A DNA stretch of 64,000 bases from Pseudorhizobium banfieldiae (GCF_000967425.1 NZ_FO082820.1:2728001-2792000), one strand, 5' to 3'; positions 27,398 through 38,506 are shown, counted from the first letter of the stretch. Notes: generated from the sequence alone by a model not told the origin. Numbers and translations: made by a program.

Positions 27398-27874
27398 TCA
27401 GAGCCTCTGCGTCACGGTCGCAAGCGCTCCGCGGAACGCCTTCGCAAAACTCTCCCGGTCGTCAGGATTGAGGAACGAGCCCACATCCGTGCGGCGTCCC
27501 TCGCCGGTCACATACATGGAGGTGATGCCGAATTCGTCATGGCGGTTGACGCGGAATCGGGCCCAGAAGGGATTGAAGCGGTGCTCAATCATGCGTCCCG
27601 CCGGGGAGTACTTGCGGATGGACAGATTTGTTCGCGTGACCGTCACCTCCTCGCGGGCCCGCCCGGAGCGATAGCTCAGCTTGAAGGCGATATAGAGGGC
27701 GAGAAAATCGAGCCCGAGGAACAGTCCGATCGGCCAGGCACCCGTGACAAGGAAGAATACGCCGTAGATGAGGCAGATGCCGCCGGTGAGGATGAGCAGG
27801 ACGTGAAAGCCCTTGCGGCCGAGCGAGCGGTAAGGAGTGAGTTCCGCGGCAAAAACGGGCTGCTCATCGGTCAT
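27398..27874 (-). CDS. DUF2244 membrane protein
   Basis: A 158-residue inner-membrane protein with two adjacent hydrophobic helices (about residues 24-42 and 48-66, around GAWPIGLFLGLDFLALYIAF) and a C-terminal soluble part with WARFRVNRHDEFGITSMYV. This layout matches the DUF2244 family of alphaproteobacteria, whose role is unknown. The ATG at 27874 is chosen with GAAAGG upstream. It is divergent from nth with a 43-bp gap, an arrangement I recall as common in rhizobia, and may share an operon with the alkyltransferase gene 66 bases downstream. Confidence 0.85.
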   Translation of the reverse strand: MTDEQPVFAAELTPYRSLGRKGFHVLLILTGGICLIYGVFFLVTGAWPIGLFLGLDFLALYIAFKLSYRSGRAREEVTVTRTNLSIRKYSPAGRMIEHRFNPFWARFRVNRHDEFGITSMYVTGEGRRTDVGSFLNPDDRESFAKAFRGALATVTQRL

Positions 27875-27917
27875 CTGCACGTTGCCTTTCTTCGCGTGCG
27901 CTGGATATAGAGACGAT

Positions 27918-28697
27918 ATGGCCATTCCGAAATCCAAGTCCAGCACGGCTTCTTCACAAAAATCAAGCTCCGCCGGCACCCGCGCCCGCAGGCATATCCG
28001 CAGTCGCTATTCCAAGGCGGAAATGGAGGAGATCTTCCGCCGCTTCTCCGTCCAGCGGCCGGAACCGAAGGGGGAACTGGAGCATACGAACGCGTTCACC
28101 CTGCTGGTGGCCGTGGCGCTGTCGGCACAGGCAACGGACGCCGGCGTGAACAAGGCGACGCGCGCCCTGTTCAAGGTTGCCGACACACCTGAGAAGATGC
28201 TGGCTCTCAGCGAGGATGGCGTGATCCAGCACATCAAGACCATCGGCCTTTACCGCAACAAGGCGAAGAACGTCATTGCCCTGTCGCAGAAGCTGATTGC
28301 ACAGTTCGGTGGTGAAGTCCCGAGGACGCGGGAGGAGCTGGTGACGCTGCCGGGCGTCGGACGAAAGACCGCGAATGTCGTCATGTCCATGGCCTTCGGC
28401 ATACCCACGCTCGCCGTCGATACCCATGTGTTCCGTATCGGCAACCGGCTGCTGATGGCGCCGGGAAAGACACCGGACGAGGTGGAGGAGCGCTTCCTCA
28501 AGGTGATCCCGAAGCAGTATCTCTTCCACGCCCATCACTGGCTGATCCTGCATGGCCGCTACACCTGCAAGGCACGCAAGCCCGAGTGCGAGCACTGTGT
28601 GATCGCCGATCTCTGCAAGTCTCCAGAGAAAACCTGCGATATCCCGGCAGCACTGGTGGAACTGCCGCCGCAGCGCATCGGAGAGATGGAGAAGTAG
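27918..28697 (+). CDS. nth: Endonuclease III
   Basis: DNA glycosylase/AP lyase for oxidised pyrimidines, 259 residues, longer than E. coli Nth by a basic Ser-rich N-terminus of about 35 residues. The helix-hairpin-helix LPGVGRKTANVV holds the catalytic Lys and VDTHVFRI the catalytic Asp. Four cysteines near the C-terminus (C-x6-C-x2-C-x5-C in CKARKPECEHCVIADLC) bind a 4Fe-4S cluster. Start at 27918 (MAIPKSK). Convergent with recQ, stops 3 bases apart. Confidence 0.96.
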   Translation: MAIPKSKSSTASSQKSSSAGTRARRHIRSRYSKAEMEEIFRRFSVQRPEPKGELEHTNAFTLLVAVALSAQATDAGVNKATRALFKVADTPEKMLALSEDGVIQHIKTIGLYRNKAKNVIALSQKLIAQFGGEVPRTREELVTLPGVGRKTANVVMSMAFGIPTLAVDTHVFRIGNRLLMAPGKTPDEVEERFLKVIPKQYLFHAHHWLILHGRYTCKARKPECEHCVIADLCKSPEKTCDIPAALVELPPQRIGEMEK

Positions 28698-28700
28698 CGA

Positions 28701-30554
28701 CTACTGCGTGTGTGTCCGGATGACTTCCAGGAAATCATCCCCGTAGCGCTCGAGCTTGGACTGGCCGACGCCGGAGATGCCGAGCAGGGCCTCTCGCGTG
28801 GTGGGCCGGTTGGTTGCAAAAGCCACGAGAGTGGTGTCCGGAAAGACCACGTAGGGTGGAACTTCGAGGGACTTCGCGATCTCCAGCCGCGTCTGGCGAA
28901 GCGCCTCGAACAGTTCCGCATCCGCGCCCTCCAGTGCCGAGCGGCTTGCGCCGGTGCTGGAGCTTCTCGAGGATCGGCCGGCCTTGGGCCGGTCCTTGCG
29001 GAAGCGGACCTCCCGTTCACGTCGAAAAACGGATCGCGCATCTGGGCCAAGCTTGAGGGCGCCAAAGGCATCGTGGTCGATGCTGACGAGGCCGGCTGCG
29101 AGAAGCTGACGGTAGACCGACTGCCAGGTCTTCGCGGGTAAGTCCCTTCCAGCGCCGAAGACCGGCATGTCGACATGGCCGAAGCGGATGGTCTTGTCGT
29201 TCTCGTTGCCGGTCAACACGTCGATCAGGTGCCCCGTACCGAAGCGCTCGCCGGTGCGGTAGACCGCGGCCAACGCCTTGATTGCCGCCTCTGTCCCGTC
29301 CCAGGTCTCGACCGGCTTCAGGCAGGTGTCGCAATTGCCGCAGCCGCCAGGATGGGCCTCGCCGAAATGCGCCAGAATCGCCTGCCGCCGGCAGCCGGCG
29401 GTTTCGCAGATGCCGAGGAGGGCGTTCAGCTTCGCCCGTTCGACCCGCTTCACCTCGTCGCTCGACTGGCCGCCATCGATCATCCGGCCGCGCTGGATGA
29501 CGTCCGTCATCCCATAAGCCATCCAGACTTCCGACGGCAGACCGTCCCGTCCGGCTCGTCCCGTCTCCTGGTAATAGGCCTCCACGGAGCCGGGCAGGTC
29601 GAGATGGGCGACGTAACGGACATTCGGCTTGTCGATGCCCATGCCGAAGGCAACGGTCGCGACGAGGCAGAGGTCCTCCTCCTTCAGGAAGGCGTCCTGG
29701 TTGGCATCGCGGACGGCGCGGTCCATTCCTGCATGATAGCCGAGCGCCCTCACGCCCTGCTCGTTCAGCCAGTCTGCGGTCTCCTCGACCTTGGCCCGCG
29801 AGAGACAATAGACGATCCCGCTCGAGCCCTTGTGGCGAGACAGGAAGCGCAGGAGTTGCTGACGCGGCTGGTCACGCTCGACAATCTCGTAGGCGATGTT
29901 GGGCCGATCGAAGGAGGTGGTGAAGACCTCCGCTGAATGCAGCCCCAGCCGCTCGATGATGTCGTCGCGCGTATGCGGATCGGCAGTCGCCGTCAGCGCC
30001 ATGCGCGGCACGCCTGGGAAGAGGTCCGCCAGTTGCCCCAGTTCCCGGTATTCCGGGCGAAAGTCGTGCCCCCACTGACTGACGCAATGGGCCTCGTCTA
30101 TCGCGAACAGTGCGATCTTGGCCGAGCCGACGATGTCGCGGAAGCCAGGCGTCACGATCCGCTCCGGCGTCACATAAAGAAGATCGAGAGCGCCCTGGTT
30201 GAGCAGGCGGCGAACTTCAGAGAACTCATCCGGCGACAGCGACGAATTGAGGGCGGCAGCACGCACGCCGAGCTGCCTCAGCGCCTCCACCTGGTCGCGC
30301 ATCAGCGCGATCAATGGCGAGACGACGATGCCGACGCCGTCCCGGCATAGCGCCGGAACCTGAAAGCAAAGTGACTTGCCGGCCCCGGTCGGGAACAAGA
30401 CCACGGCGTCGCCGCCCGACATCACCCGGTCTATCACCGGCGCCTGCTTGCCCCGGAAGCTGTCATATCCGTAGACGTGCCGCAGCACCGCCAGTGGGTC
30501 ACGTGTCGAGGGAGTGTCGAACAGGGCAGAATTGATGGTGCTGGGTTGCGGCAT
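28701..30554 (-). CDS. recQ: ATP-dependent DNA helicase RecQ
   Basis: 3'-5' helicase of 617 residues acting in recombination repair. Motif I FPTGAGKS (about residue 50), motif [21 protein letters not shown], motif [15 protein letters not shown] zinc-binding region has Cys in [17 protein letters not shown] and CGNCDTC, and the winged helix and HRDC domain ([18 protein letters not shown], seen as [14 protein letters not shown]) end the protein. The start at 30554 ([11 protein letters not shown]) is preferred; in-frame Met codons lie up to 25 residues upstream. Confidence 0.95.
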   Translation of the reverse strand: MPQPSTINSALFDTPSTRDPLAVLRHVYGYDSFRGKQAPVIDRVMSGGDAVVLFPTGAGKSLCFQVPALCRDGVGIVVSPLIALMRDQVEALRQLGVRAAALNSSLSPDEFSEVRRLLNQGALDLLYVTPERIVTPGFRDIVGSAKIALFAIDEAHCVSQWGHDFRPEYRELGQLADLFPGVPRMALTATADPHTRDDIIERLGLHSAEVFTTSFDRPNIAYEIVERDQPRQQLLRFLSRHKGSSGIVYCLSRAKVEETADWLNEQGVRALGYHAGMDRAVRDANQDAFLKEEDLCLVATVAFGMGIDKPNVRYVAHLDLPGSVEAYYQETGRAGRDGLPSEVWMAYGMTDVIQRGRMIDGGQSSDEVKRVERAKLNALLGICETAGCRRQAILAHFGEAHPGGCGNCDTCLKPVETWDGTEAAIKALAAVYRTGERFGTGHLIDVLTGNENDKTIRFGHVDMPVFGAGRDLPAKTWQSVYRQLLAAGLVSIDHDAFGALKLGPDARSVFRREREVRFRKDRPKAGRSSRSSSTGASRSALEGADAELFEALRQTRLEIAKSLEVPPYVVFPDTTLVAFATNRPTTREALLGISGVGQSKLERYGDDFLEVIRTHTQ

Positions 30555-30633
30555 AACGTGGCTTTCGCGGGAGAGGCCCTCTTCTCCCATACCCTGCACC
30601 GCCTTCGCAAGGGCGGCACGGCCCGTCAACAGA

Positions 30634-31368
30634 TCATCGGCCGGCGCCGTGGGGCTCCAGGCGGAAAGTCGGGTCGCGACGCGAAATCTTCTTGTGGAGA
30701 TGCACCATCAGCCCGGCGGCAAAGAGCGGCGTCAGCAGGTTGACGATCGGGACCGCCAGGAAGCATGCGATCAGCAGGCCCGCCAGGAAGACGGTGCCGC
30801 GATGCTTCGACCGAAACGCGCGCGCTTCCGGCGGCGAACGAAAACGCATGGCGGCAAACTCGAAGAACTCGCGGCCGAGCAGGTAGCCGTTCACCAGGAA
30901 GAAGGCGATCAGGTTGATCCCCGGCACGAAGAGCAGCAGCAGGGCAAGAATATTGCCCGCGATCACCACGCCGAGGAACTGCAGCGAACTGATGATGGCC
31001 TGGCCAAGCGGCATGGCTTGCCCGGCCTGATCGCCTGGATAGTCGCGTTTCTCCACCACCTCGGCGACGTCGTCGAGGAAGAGCCCCGCAATCAGCGCGG
31101 TGATCGGCGCGATCAGAAGGGCAAGCGCAAGCGCCAGCCCCACGCCGGCGAAGATGGCGGCGACAAGGGTAAGCCAGCCCGCCCAGTCCGGCACATCCGG
31201 CATGTAGACGGCAAACCACGGCCAGACCACGGAGACGAACGTCTGCCGCAGCGCCAGCCAAAGGCCGACAAGGACGAGGATGGTAAGCCCGAGGACCTTC
31301 CAGAAGACGGAGCGCGTCTCCGGCGCAAACAGGTTTATGAGCGACAGGCGGGCGGCGTCGAGGATCAT
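30634..31368 (-). CDS. EI24/CysZ-like membrane protein
   Basis: A 244-residue inner-membrane protein with about six hydrophobic segments. [24 protein letters not shown] is typical of the EI24 family, often annotated as sulfate transporter CysZ-like. The tail is basic and Pro/Gly-containing. It lies 79 bases before the chosen recQ start on the same strand. Direct evidence for sulfate transport is absent, and no cysteine-biosynthesis genes are nearby. Confidence 0.85.
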   Translation of the reverse strand: MILDAARLSLINLFAPETRSVFWKVLGLTILVLVGLWLALRQTFVSVVWPWFAVYMPDVPDWAGWLTLVAAIFAGVGLALALALLIAPITALIAGLFLDDVAEVVEKRDYPGDQAGQAMPLGQAIISSLQFLGVVIAGNILALLLLFVPGINLIAFFLVNGYLLGREFFEFAAMRFRSPPEARAFRSKHRGTVFLAGLLIACFLAVPIVNLLTPLFAAGLMVHLHKKISRRDPTFRLEPHGAGR

Positions 31369-31436
31369 GAAGGGTCTCCGGTTGCCGGAAGGATGTAGGT
31401 TCCTCAGGCCACTGGAACAAGCGCCGCCTGACCGCG

Positions 31437-31820
31437 TCAGCTTTGCCCGTCAGTACTCAGCGGCGCGCCCGGCAGATAGAGCAGGATGGGCCGGATCTCG
31501 TAGACAGCAGTCGGGTTGGCGCGTTGAAGTTCTCGCGCCGCCGCAATTGCGCCGTCGATGTCTGGAAAGTCGACAACGTAGAAGCCGAGAAACTGCTCCT
31601 TCGTCTCGGCGAATGGACCGTCAATCACCATTCCGTCGCCCTTGCCGCGGAGCGTCACGGCCTCCGACGTGGGGCCGAGGCGCGCCGCGGGGCCAAGCGA
31701 TTTCTCTTCCACCAGTCGGTCGTTGATCCTGAGCAACTCGGTCATGAGGGCGGCGTCTTCCTCCTCGCTCCAGGACTGGACGATGCCTTCTGCATGATAG
31801 GCGAGGATTGCGAAATACAT
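31437..31820 (-). CDS. YCII-related DGPF-domain protein
   Basis: A 127-residue small soluble protein of the YCII/DGPF superfamily. The signature appears as VIDGPFAETKEQFLGFYVVD (about residues 65-84). The family has a ferredoxin-like fold, often lies next to ECF sigma factors, and has no settled function. A clear GGAGGAC precedes the ATG at 31820. It follows the FGGY kinase start region on the same strand with no sigma gene adjacent. Confidence 0.88.
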   Translation of the reverse strand: MYFAILAYHAEGIVQSWSEEEDAALMTELLRINDRLVEEKSLGPAARLGPTSEAVTLRGKGDGMVIDGPFAETKEQFLGFYVVDFPDIDGAIAAARELQRANPTAVYEIRPILLYLPGAPLSTDGQS

Positions 31821-31857
31821 GATCAGTCCTCCAGTGCAAGCCCGCGATGGGGCGGAG

Positions 31858-33438
31858 CTAGTGGATCTCGTTCAACTCGTCCCGGTGGCGGAGCATCGCC
31901 AGAAAACGCCGATAGTCACGGTCATAGGTTCCGCTCCGCCCGGCATCAGGATGGTACTCCCGATCGGCGGCGGCCATGCCCCGTCCGGCCGAGGCAATAT
32001 CCGGAAAAAGGCCACCTCCTGCTGCGGCCGTCATTGCGGTCCCGAGAAGCACCGCGTCCTGCGTCTGCGGGACAACCACCTTGCGGCCCGTGACATCGGC
32101 ATAGAGTTCGAGGAGAAGGGGATTGTGGGCATGTCCTCCGGTGAGGTGCAGCGTCTCGAACCGGTAGCCATACTGCTCCATGACTTCCAGGATGTGTCGT
32201 ATGCCGAGAACGATGGCCACGCAGGTTCGCCAGTAGAGGCGGCAGAGGCCGTCGAAGGATGTGTCGAGGGTAAGGCCGCTGATGACACCCCTGGCATGGG
32301 GGTCCGCCAGCGGCGACCGGTTACCGTGGAAGTCCGGCAGGATGTTGAGATCGCCGGCGAGATCACCGCCTTCATCCGAACGCAACTGCTGCACGCGAGC
32401 CACGATCCTGGCGTGGGTATCCGCCTCGGGCTCTCCGCCGGCCGCGTGCATTCGCACCACGTGATCGAGCAGAGCACCGGTCGCCGATTGGCCGCCTTCC
32501 ACCAGCCAGCGACCCGGCAGGACAGCCTCGTAATAGGGACCCCAGATGCTGCGGCCGGACTTGGCGTCCGTTGCGAAGGAGACGATACAGCTCGACGTGC
32601 CGCCGATCAGTGCGACGGATTGCTCGAGCGCCGCGCCCTCGTCCACGCCGCCGAGAACGCCGAAGGCACCCGCATAGGCGTCGATCAGTCCTGCTGTCAC
32701 CCTGCAACCGGTATCGAGCCCCAGTTCCCGTGCAGCCTCCGTCGACAACTCGCCTATCGCCTGACCGGCCGGAACGGTCTCGGCGGACAGGCCGCCCCGC
32801 TCCAGGAGGTCCTCCAGGCCCGCCAGCGCCAGAAAATCCTCCTGCCAGCCCTCGTCACGATGGGCCAGGTAGTTCCATTTCGCGGTCAGCGTGCAACGGG
32901 ATCGCGCAGGCAATCCTGTTGCCTTCCATGTCATGAAATCGGCGAGGTCGAAGAGATATCCTGTCCGCTCCCAGGTCCGCGGCAGGTGGCGCTTCAACCA
33001 CATAAGCTTCGGCATTTCCATTTCCGGGGAAAGCGAGCCTCCGGAATAATCCAGCACCGGATGGCCGGTCGCCGAAAGCACATCGGCCTCCGCGATGGCC
33101 CGGTGGTCGAGCCAGACGATCGTATCAAAGCGATCGTCTCCGGTGGTCGAAACACTGATCTGCCGACCATCGCGATCCCGCGCCACCAGCGAGCAGGTAG
33201 CGTCGAAACCCAGTGCCGCGACACGGGCCGCGGCGATCCCTGCCTCCATCATCGCCGCGCGAACGGCCCGGCAGGCGGCGCGCCATATGTCCTCGGAGTC
33301 ATGTTCCGCATGATTTTCGATCGGTCGCTGCATAGCGATCGGGTGCTTGGCGCGCGCGAGCAGCCGCCCGCTACGATCGAACACACCGGCGCGGGCGCTG
33401 GTCGTGCCGATATCGACAGCAACGACGTGATCTCGCAT
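31858..33438 (-). CDS. FGGY-family carbohydrate kinase (ribulokinase-like)
   Basis: A 526-residue sugar kinase. N-terminal VVAVDIGTTSARAGVFD and ALGFDATCSLV, central RVTAGLIDAYAGAFG, and C-terminal LTGGHAHNPLLLELYAD are the two ATP-binding halves of the FGGY fold. Its length and TSAR/FDAT motifs resemble the D-ribulokinase branch rather than classical xylulokinase. It is the last gene of the polyol operon, after the dehydrogenase and a HAD phosphatase, so it would phosphorylate the ketopentose made by MtlK (for example xylulose from arabitol or ribulose from another polyol). Confidence 0.88.
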   Translation of the reverse strand: MRDHVVAVDIGTTSARAGVFDRSGRLLARAKHPIAMQRPIENHAEHDSEDIWRAACRAVRAAMMEAGIAAARVAALGFDATCSLVARDRDGRQISVSTTGDDRFDTIVWLDHRAIAEADVLSATGHPVLDYSGGSLSPEMEMPKLMWLKRHLPRTWERTGYLFDLADFMTWKATGLPARSRCTLTAKWNYLAHRDEGWQEDFLALAGLEDLLERGGLSAETVPAGQAIGELSTEAARELGLDTGCRVTAGLIDAYAGAFGVLGGVDEGAALEQSVALIGGTSSCIVSFATDAKSGRSIWGPYYEAVLPGRWLVEGGQSATGALLDHVVRMHAAGGEPEADTHARIVARVQQLRSDEGGDLAGDLNILPDFHGNRSPLADPHARGVISGLTLDTSFDGLCRLYWRTCVAIVLGIRHILEVMEQYGYRFETLHLTGGHAHNPLLLELYADVTGRKVVVPQTQDAVLLGTAMTAAAGGGLFPDIASAGRGMAAADREYHPDAGRSGTYDRDYRRFLAMLRHRDELNEIH

Positions 33439-33485
33439 CTGGACGTGTTCCCTGCCCCGCGGGCCCTTCCATCGCGTCCCCGCCG

Positions 33486-34223
33486 CTAGCTGGCGCGAGG
33501 AGACCGATGCCTGTCCGGGCCTTCCATGTGTTGGCGGACAAGGTGGATCAAATCCGGCATGGCGTCAAACACGACATCGGGGGCCAGGCCCGCAATGCGC
33601 TCGCTGTACCCAGGCGCACCGGCATGCGACCCGCCAGTGAAGGCAAACACCGCCATCCCTGCGCGCTGCGCGGCCTCGATCCCCGCCGGGCTGTCCTCGA
33701 TCACGATGCAGTCCGCCGGATCCGTCTTCATGGCGCGGGCCGCGTGCAGGAAAAGATCAGGAGCAGGTTTGCCGTTCTCGACCATGCTGGCACTGAAAAT
33801 GAAAGGTTCGAAGCGCTCCAGCAGACCGGTCAGCGAGAGAGACAGGCGGATGCGCTCGGGCTGACTAGAAGATGCGACGCATATGGTGGAATCGAGCGTC
33901 TCCAGCACCCCTGCGATTCCCGGCACCGGCTTCAGTTCCTGGCGAAACCGATCATAGAGTTCATGGCGGAGATCTTCGAGAAAGGCGGCGTCGATGCTGT
34001 GGTCGAAGTCGTCGTGCAGGATCTGGGCCAGGGTGGATAGGCTTCGACCGAGAAAACGGGCATAGGCCTCTTCTTCATCGATCTCGACGCCCCGTCGATT
34101 GAGCGCATCCACCAAGACCTGGACGGACAAGGGCTCGCTATCGACGAGCACGCCGTCGCAATCGAAAATCACCAGCGGCCGCGTCCCTTGCACCACCCTC
34201 ACCCCGTCATTTGACCAGAGCAT
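33486..34223 (-). CDS. HAD-superfamily phosphatase/phosphoglucomutase-like hydrolase
   Basis: A 245-residue HAD hydrolase (subfamily IA). Motif [15 protein letters not shown] (nucleophile and acid Asp), motif [13 protein letters not shown], motif III Lys in ENGKPAPD and motif [16 protein letters not shown] are intact. The ATG at 34223 overlaps the end of mtlK by 17 bases; GTG starts at 34202 or 34193 are possible and would fit the family N-terminus better. Located between mtlK and the kinase in the polyol operon; probably dephosphorylates a sugar phosphate. Confidence 0.88.
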   Translation of the reverse strand: MLWSNDGVRVVQGTRPLVIFDCDGVLVDSEPLSVQVLVDALNRRGVEIDEEEAYARFLGRSLSTLAQILHDDFDHSIDAAFLEDLRHELYDRFRQELKPVPGIAGVLETLDSTICVASSSQPERIRLSLSLTGLLERFEPFIFSASMVENGKPAPDLFLHAARAMKTDPADCIVIEDSPAGIEAAQRAGMAVFAFTGGSHAGAPGYSERIAGLAPDVVFDAMPDLIHLVRQHMEGPDRHRSPRAS

Positions 34224-35688
34224 CCTGAAGATAGAGCTCCAGTGTCCTCGCCGTCCCCTCGGCCCAGAGCGTCTTCAGCGCATGCGAGAACCGCTGGCGG
34301 AAGAGCTCCGATCCGGCAACCTCGCCGAAGATCTCCTCGAACACAAGGAAGGCGCTCGGGTTGTCCCGTGCTTCCTTCGCCGCTGCGTGCAGCTTGTCAG
34401 CGCTCGTATCGTTGAAGACGATCTGCCTGCCGCTGTCGCTGGTGCCTTCGAAGTAGCGGCACCAGAGCGCCGAGACGAGTGAAAGTCCGACAATGTCCTT
34501 GCCCTCGCGCAACCGGTCCGCCGTGGACGGCAGGATGAACTTCGGCTGCCGGTTCGAACCGTCCTGCGCCAGACGCGGGATGGTGTCACCGATCTTCGGG
34601 TTGGAGAAGCGGCGCTCGATCAGGTCGTAGTATTGGTTGAGATCCGTATCCGGCACCGGCGGCACGATCGGGATGATCTCTTCCTTCTCGAGTTTTTCCA
34701 GGAAGGCACGGATCAGCGGATGCTCCATCGCCTCATGGACGAAATGGATGTCGAGGAGTGCTGCCGGATAGGCGATGGCTGCATGTCCGCCGTTGAGAAT
34801 GCGGATCTTCATGTGTTCGTACGGCGCTACATCCGGCACGAACTGGACGCCGACTTCCTCGAGCGGCGGGCGGCCGGCGGGGAAATCGTCCTCCATCACC
34901 CACTGCTTGAATTCTTCGCAAAAGACCGGCCAATTGTCCTCGATGCCGAAGGTATCGCGCAGGAAGTCAATCTCCCGCTGGCCCGTCGCAGGCGTGATAC
35001 GATCGACCATCGAGTTAGGAAACGCCACGTTGTCGGCGATCCATTGCGCAAAGGCCGGATCCGACAGCGCCGCCAACCCGACGACGGCATTCTCGGTCAC
35101 CTCCCCGTTTCCAGGAATGTTGTCGCAGGACATGATGGTAAAGGGCGGAATGCCCGCAGCCCTTCGACGTTTCAGTCCGGCGACGATGAGCCCGAAGACC
35201 GTCTTGGGCCGGTCGGGATTCTGGCCGTCCTGGAAAATTGCCGGATGGCCGGGGTTGAATGCACCAGACGCATCAATGAAGTAGCCGCCTTCCGTTATCG
35301 TCATCGAGACGATCCGGATTCGCGGGTCGGCAAGTGCTGCGATGATCTTGTCGGTATCGTCGGGGGCGATGATGTCGATCATCGGCGCCGTGACACGCGC
35401 TGCAGTCTTGTTCATGTCCTGCTCGACGACCGTGGTCAGGAAATCCTGTGCGGCAAGCCTCTCACGCATCAGAGCGTCCGATGGCATCACGCCGGCGCCG
35501 ACGATCGCCCAGTCCAACCCATGACCCTTGTTGAACAGGTCATCGAGATAGACAGCCTGATGGGCACGGTGGAAGTTGCCGACCCCGAAATGGAGGATGC
35601 CGGGCGTCAGCATGATGGGATCATAGGCCGGAACGGCGGCCGTATGGGCAATCTCACCCAGTGCCGCTGAGGATAGTTTCACTGTCAT
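34207..35688 (-). CDS. mtlK: Mannitol/polyol 2-dehydrogenase (long-chain)
   Basis: NAD-dependent long-chain polyol dehydrogenase of 493 residues, the usual length. Oxidises D-mannitol, D-arabitol and related polyols to ketoses. N-terminal nucleotide region [20 protein letters not shown], middle [12 protein letters not shown], and the catalytic segment [18 protein letters not shown] with the essential Lys are all present. Start at 35688 because GGAGCAAGCT precedes it; a further in-frame ATG lies at 35700. It follows smoK by only 19 bases: the short-chain sorbitol dehydrogenase smoS, which I recall at this position in Sinorhizobium and Rhodobacter, is missing. Confidence 0.94.
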   Translation of the reverse strand: MTVKLSSAALGEIAHTAAVPAYDPIMLTPGILHFGVGNFHRAHQAVYLDDLFNKGHGLDWAIVGAGVMPSDALMRERLAAQDFLTTVVEQDMNKTAARVTAPMIDIIAPDDTDKIIAALADPRIRIVSMTITEGGYFIDASGAFNPGHPAIFQDGQNPDRPKTVFGLIVAGLKRRRAAGIPPFTIMSCDNIPGNGEVTENAVVGLAALSDPAFAQWIADNVAFPNSMVDRITPATGQREIDFLRDTFGIEDNWPVFCEEFKQWVMEDDFPAGRPPLEEVGVQFVPDVAPYEHMKIRILNGGHAAIAYPAALLDIHFVHEAMEHPLIRAFLEKLEKEEIIPIVPPVPDTDLNQYYDLIERRFSNPKIGDTIPRLAQDGSNRQPKFILPSTADRLREGKDIVGLSLVSALWCRYFEGTSDSGRQIVFNDTSADKLHAAAKEARDNPSAFLVFEEIFGEVAGSELFRQRFSHALKTLWAEGTARTLELYLQDALVK

Positions 35689-35707
35689 AGCTTGCTCCAT
35701 TCCGACG

Positions 35708-36706
35708 CTAGATCGCCAGGCCTTGCTCGTCGAACCGATGAAGCTTCGTTCCGTTCGGCGTCAGATAAATGCGGTCGCCATGGCGCGCCCCAAACTCACC
35801 ATCGCAACGGGCGTTGATCTGCCCAATCCCATCAACGTTGACGTGAAGGAAGGTGTCCGACCCCAAGTGCTCGGCAACAGTTACGGTGCCGCTCCATAGG
35901 CCGCTTTCGTGCGACAGCGTGAAGTGCTCCGGGCGGATGCCGACCGTCTTGGCGCCCTTCGCGCGAGCGAACTCACCTTCGATCAGATTCATGCGCGGGG
36001 AACCGATGAAGCCTGCGACGAAGAGGTTGCGTGGCCTGGAATAGAGTTCCAGAGGCGAACCCACCTGCTCGATGTTGCCGCGGTTCAGGACGACGATCTT
36101 GTCCGCCATGGTCATGGCTTCGATCTGGTCGTGCGTGACGTAGATCATCGTCGTCTTCAGCTGGTTATGCAATTCGCTGATTTCGAGCCGCATCGTGCCG
36201 CGAAGAGCGGCGTCGAGGTTGGATAGTGGCTCGTCGAAAAGAAAAGCCGAAGGTTCGCGAACGATCGCGCGACCGATTGCGACGCGTTGCCGCTGCCCGC
36301 CCGAAAGCTGCGACGGGCGGCGTTCCAGATAGTCCGTCAAATTCAGGATGCCTGCGGCGTCCCTCACCTTCTTGTCGATGACCGACTTGTCCACCTTCGC
36401 CATCTTGAGCGGAAAGGCGATGTTGTTGCGCACGCTCATGTGCGGATAGAGGGCGTAGGACTGGAACACCATGGCAAGTCCCCGCTGCGCCGGCGCCTTC
36501 TGCGTCACGTCCTTCCCATCGATCAGGATCTGGCCGCCGCTGACGTCTTCCAGACCCGCGATCAGGCGCAACAGAGTCGACTTGCCGCAACCGGAGGGTC
36601 CGACGAAGACGACGAATTCGCCGTCCTGGATCTCGAGGTCGATGGACGGGATGACCTTTGCTTCCCCGAATGACTTCGACACCTTGCTGAGCGTGATGCT
36701 GCCCAT
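35708..36706 (-). CDS. smoK: Polyol ABC transporter ATP-binding protein
   Basis: MalK/UgpC-class ATPase of 332 residues. Walker [10 protein letters not shown] (about 37-45), signature LSGGQRQR, Walker [12 protein letters not shown], switch His in [10 protein letters not shown]; a C-terminal TOBE/regulatory domain ([10 protein letters not shown]) follows. GTAAGGAAGA precedes the start. Energises sorbitol/mannitol import with SmoF and SmoG. Twelve bases follow the smoG stop. Confidence 0.94.
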   Translation of the reverse strand: MGSITLSKVSKSFGEAKVIPSIDLEIQDGEFVVFVGPSGCGKSTLLRLIAGLEDVSGGQILIDGKDVTQKAPAQRGLAMVFQSYALYPHMSVRNNIAFPLKMAKVDKSVIDKKVRDAAGILNLTDYLERRPSQLSGGQRQRVAIGRAIVREPSAFLFDEPLSNLDAALRGTMRLEISELHNQLKTTMIYVTHDQIEAMTMADKIVVLNRGNIEQVGSPLELYSRPRNLFVAGFIGSPRMNLIEGEFARAKGAKTVGIRPEHFTLSHESGLWSGTVTVAEHLGSDTFLHVNVDGIGQINARCDGEFGARHGDRIYLTPNGTKLHRFDEQGLAI

Positions 36707-36717
36707 GTCCGTCTTCC

Positions 36718-37542
36718 TTACTTAACCGCGCCGAAGGTCAGGCCGCGAACGAGTTGCTTCTGGCTGAACCAGCCCATGATCAGGATTGGCGCGATCGCCA
36801 TGGTGGAGGCGGCCGACAGCTTCGCCCAGAACAGGCCTTGGGGGCTGGAGAAGGAGGCAATGAAGGCCGTCAGCGGTGCCGCGTTTGTCGTCGTCAACCG
36901 GATCGTCCAGAAGCTCTCGTTCCAGGCCAGGATGATGTTGAGGAGAAGCGTCGAGGCGATTCCCGGCACCGCCATCGGCGTGAGCACGTAGACGATCTCC
37001 TGCCACAGCCCCGCTCCGTCCATCCGCGCGGCTTCGAGGATCTCGCCCGGTATCTCGCGGAAATAGGTGTAGAGCATCCAGATCACGATCGGCAGGTTGA
37101 TCAGCGTCAGCATGATCGTCAGGCCGATGCGCGTATCAAGAAGGCCGAAGTCGCGGAACATCAGGTAGATCGGCACCAGCACGGCAACAGCCGGCATCAT
37201 CTTCGTCGACAGCATCCACATCAGCACGTCCTTCGTGCGTTTTGTGGGCGAGAACGCCATGGCCCAGGCGGACGGGATGCCGATAACCAGCGCCAGAATG
37301 GTGGAGCCGACGGAGAGAATGACCGAGTTCATGAACGGCTTGATGTAGTCCCGCTGGGTCTGCACCGTCACGTAGTTCTCAAACGTGAAGGAGGGGATCA
37401 GGTTGAAGCCGGCGATCGCTTCGGGCTCGGTCTTGATGCTGGTGATCAGGGTGTAGAGGATCGGAAAGAAGATCACGAGGGCAACGGCCCAGGCGGCGGC
37501 GGTGGCGATGATCTTGTGCCGGGTGGTGACTGCGCGTGCCAT
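36718..37542 (-). CDS. smoG: Polyol ABC transporter permease (MalG type)
   Basis: A 274-residue inner-membrane permease with six hydrophobic helices. The EAA loop that contacts the ATPase is [20 protein letters not shown] near residue 182. Starts 9 bases after smoF. Forms the heterodimeric channel with SmoF. Confidence 0.93.
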   Translation of the reverse strand: MARAVTTRHKIIATAAAWAVALVIFFPILYTLITSIKTEPEAIAGFNLIPSFTFENYVTVQTQRDYIKPFMNSVILSVGSTILALVIGIPSAWAMAFSPTKRTKDVLMWMLSTKMMPAVAVLVPIYLMFRDFGLLDTRIGLTIMLTLINLPIVIWMLYTYFREIPGEILEAARMDGAGLWQEIVYVLTPMAVPGIASTLLLNIILAWNESFWTIRLTTTNAAPLTAFIASFSSPQGLFWAKLSAASTMAIAPILIMGWFSQKQLVRGLTFGAVK

Positions 37543-37551
37543 GGTCTTCCC

Positions 37552-38424
37552 CTATCGGTCCAGGTTTCGGCCCACCGCGCGCATCAGGAAGATGGCGACG
37601 ATGTTGGCGAGGATGATGGCGATGATGCCGCCTGCAGACGCACCGCCGACGTCGTAGCCGAGCAGCGCGGTGCGGTAGATCAGGAAGACCAGGTTGGTGG
37701 AGGCGTAGCCGGGTCCCCCATTGGTCGTGACCAGGATTTCGGCGTAGACGCCCAGCAGAAAGATCGTCTGGATCAGGATGACGACGGTGATCGCCCGGGC
37801 GAGATGCGGCAGGGTCAGATAGATGAAGCGGTTGAGGACGTTCGCACCGTCCATCTCGGCCGCCTCCTTCTGCTCGCTGTCGAGCGACTGAAGAGCGGTC
37901 AGCAAGATGAGCGTCGCGAAGGGCAGCCACTGCCAGGCAACGATGATGATGATTGCCAGCAGTGGGTACCGGGCGAACCAGTCGACAGGCTGCAGACCCA
38001 GCAGGCGATTGATATCCGCCAGCACCCCATAGCCCGGATGCATGATCATGTTCTTCCACACCAGCGCCGCAACCGGCGGCATGACGAAGAAGGGCGAGAT
38101 CACTAGGATGCGCACGATGCCCTGCCCGAAGATCGGCTGGTCGATCAGAAGTGCAATCAACGTCCCCCCGACGACCGTGATCAGCAGCACGCCACCGACA
38201 ATCATCAGGGTGTTCCAGATCGACTGGAAAAAAGCAGGATCCGTGTAGAAGAAGCGGTAGTTGAAAAGGCCGGCGAAGCTGACATTGGCCGGATTGAGAA
38301 GGTTGTAGTTCTGGAACGAGAACCACAGCGTCATCGATAGCGGCACGATCATCCATACCAGAAGAAGGATGACGGACGGCGCCATCATCAGGCGGGCCAG
38401 CCCTCGCGTATTCTGTGTTGCCAT
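37552..38424 (-). CDS. smoF: Polyol ABC transporter permease (MalF type)
   Basis: A 290-residue inner-membrane permease with six helices. The EAA loop reads SEQKEAAEMDGANVLNRFIY near residue 190. The ATG at 38424 is chosen because GGAGGAGGGCG precedes it; the longer frame upstream crosses the hairpin after smoE. Partner of SmoG. Confidence 0.93.
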   Translation of the reverse strand: MATQNTRGLARLMMAPSVILLLVWMIVPLSMTLWFSFQNYNLLNPANVSFAGLFNYRFFYTDPAFFQSIWNTLMIVGGVLLITVVGGTLIALLIDQPIFGQGIVRILVISPFFVMPPVAALVWKNMIMHPGYGVLADINRLLGLQPVDWFARYPLLAIIIIVAWQWLPFATLILLTALQSLDSEQKEAAEMDGANVLNRFIYLTLPHLARAITVVILIQTIFLLGVYAEILVTTNGGPGYASTNLVFLIYRTALLGYDVGGASAGGIIAIILANIVAIFLMRAVGRNLDR

Positions 38425-38506
38425 CCTGGCGCCCTCCTCCAAATGCCGCGGGTTCCGATCGTCGAGGACCGAGGCGGCATGTTCTCCGTTCAACGAGGCA
38501 GACTGG

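Noticed and set aside
31399..31418. GGAAC boxes on both strands between the EI24 and YCII genes
   Set aside because: Neither has a -10 TT at the right spacing for a flanking gene.
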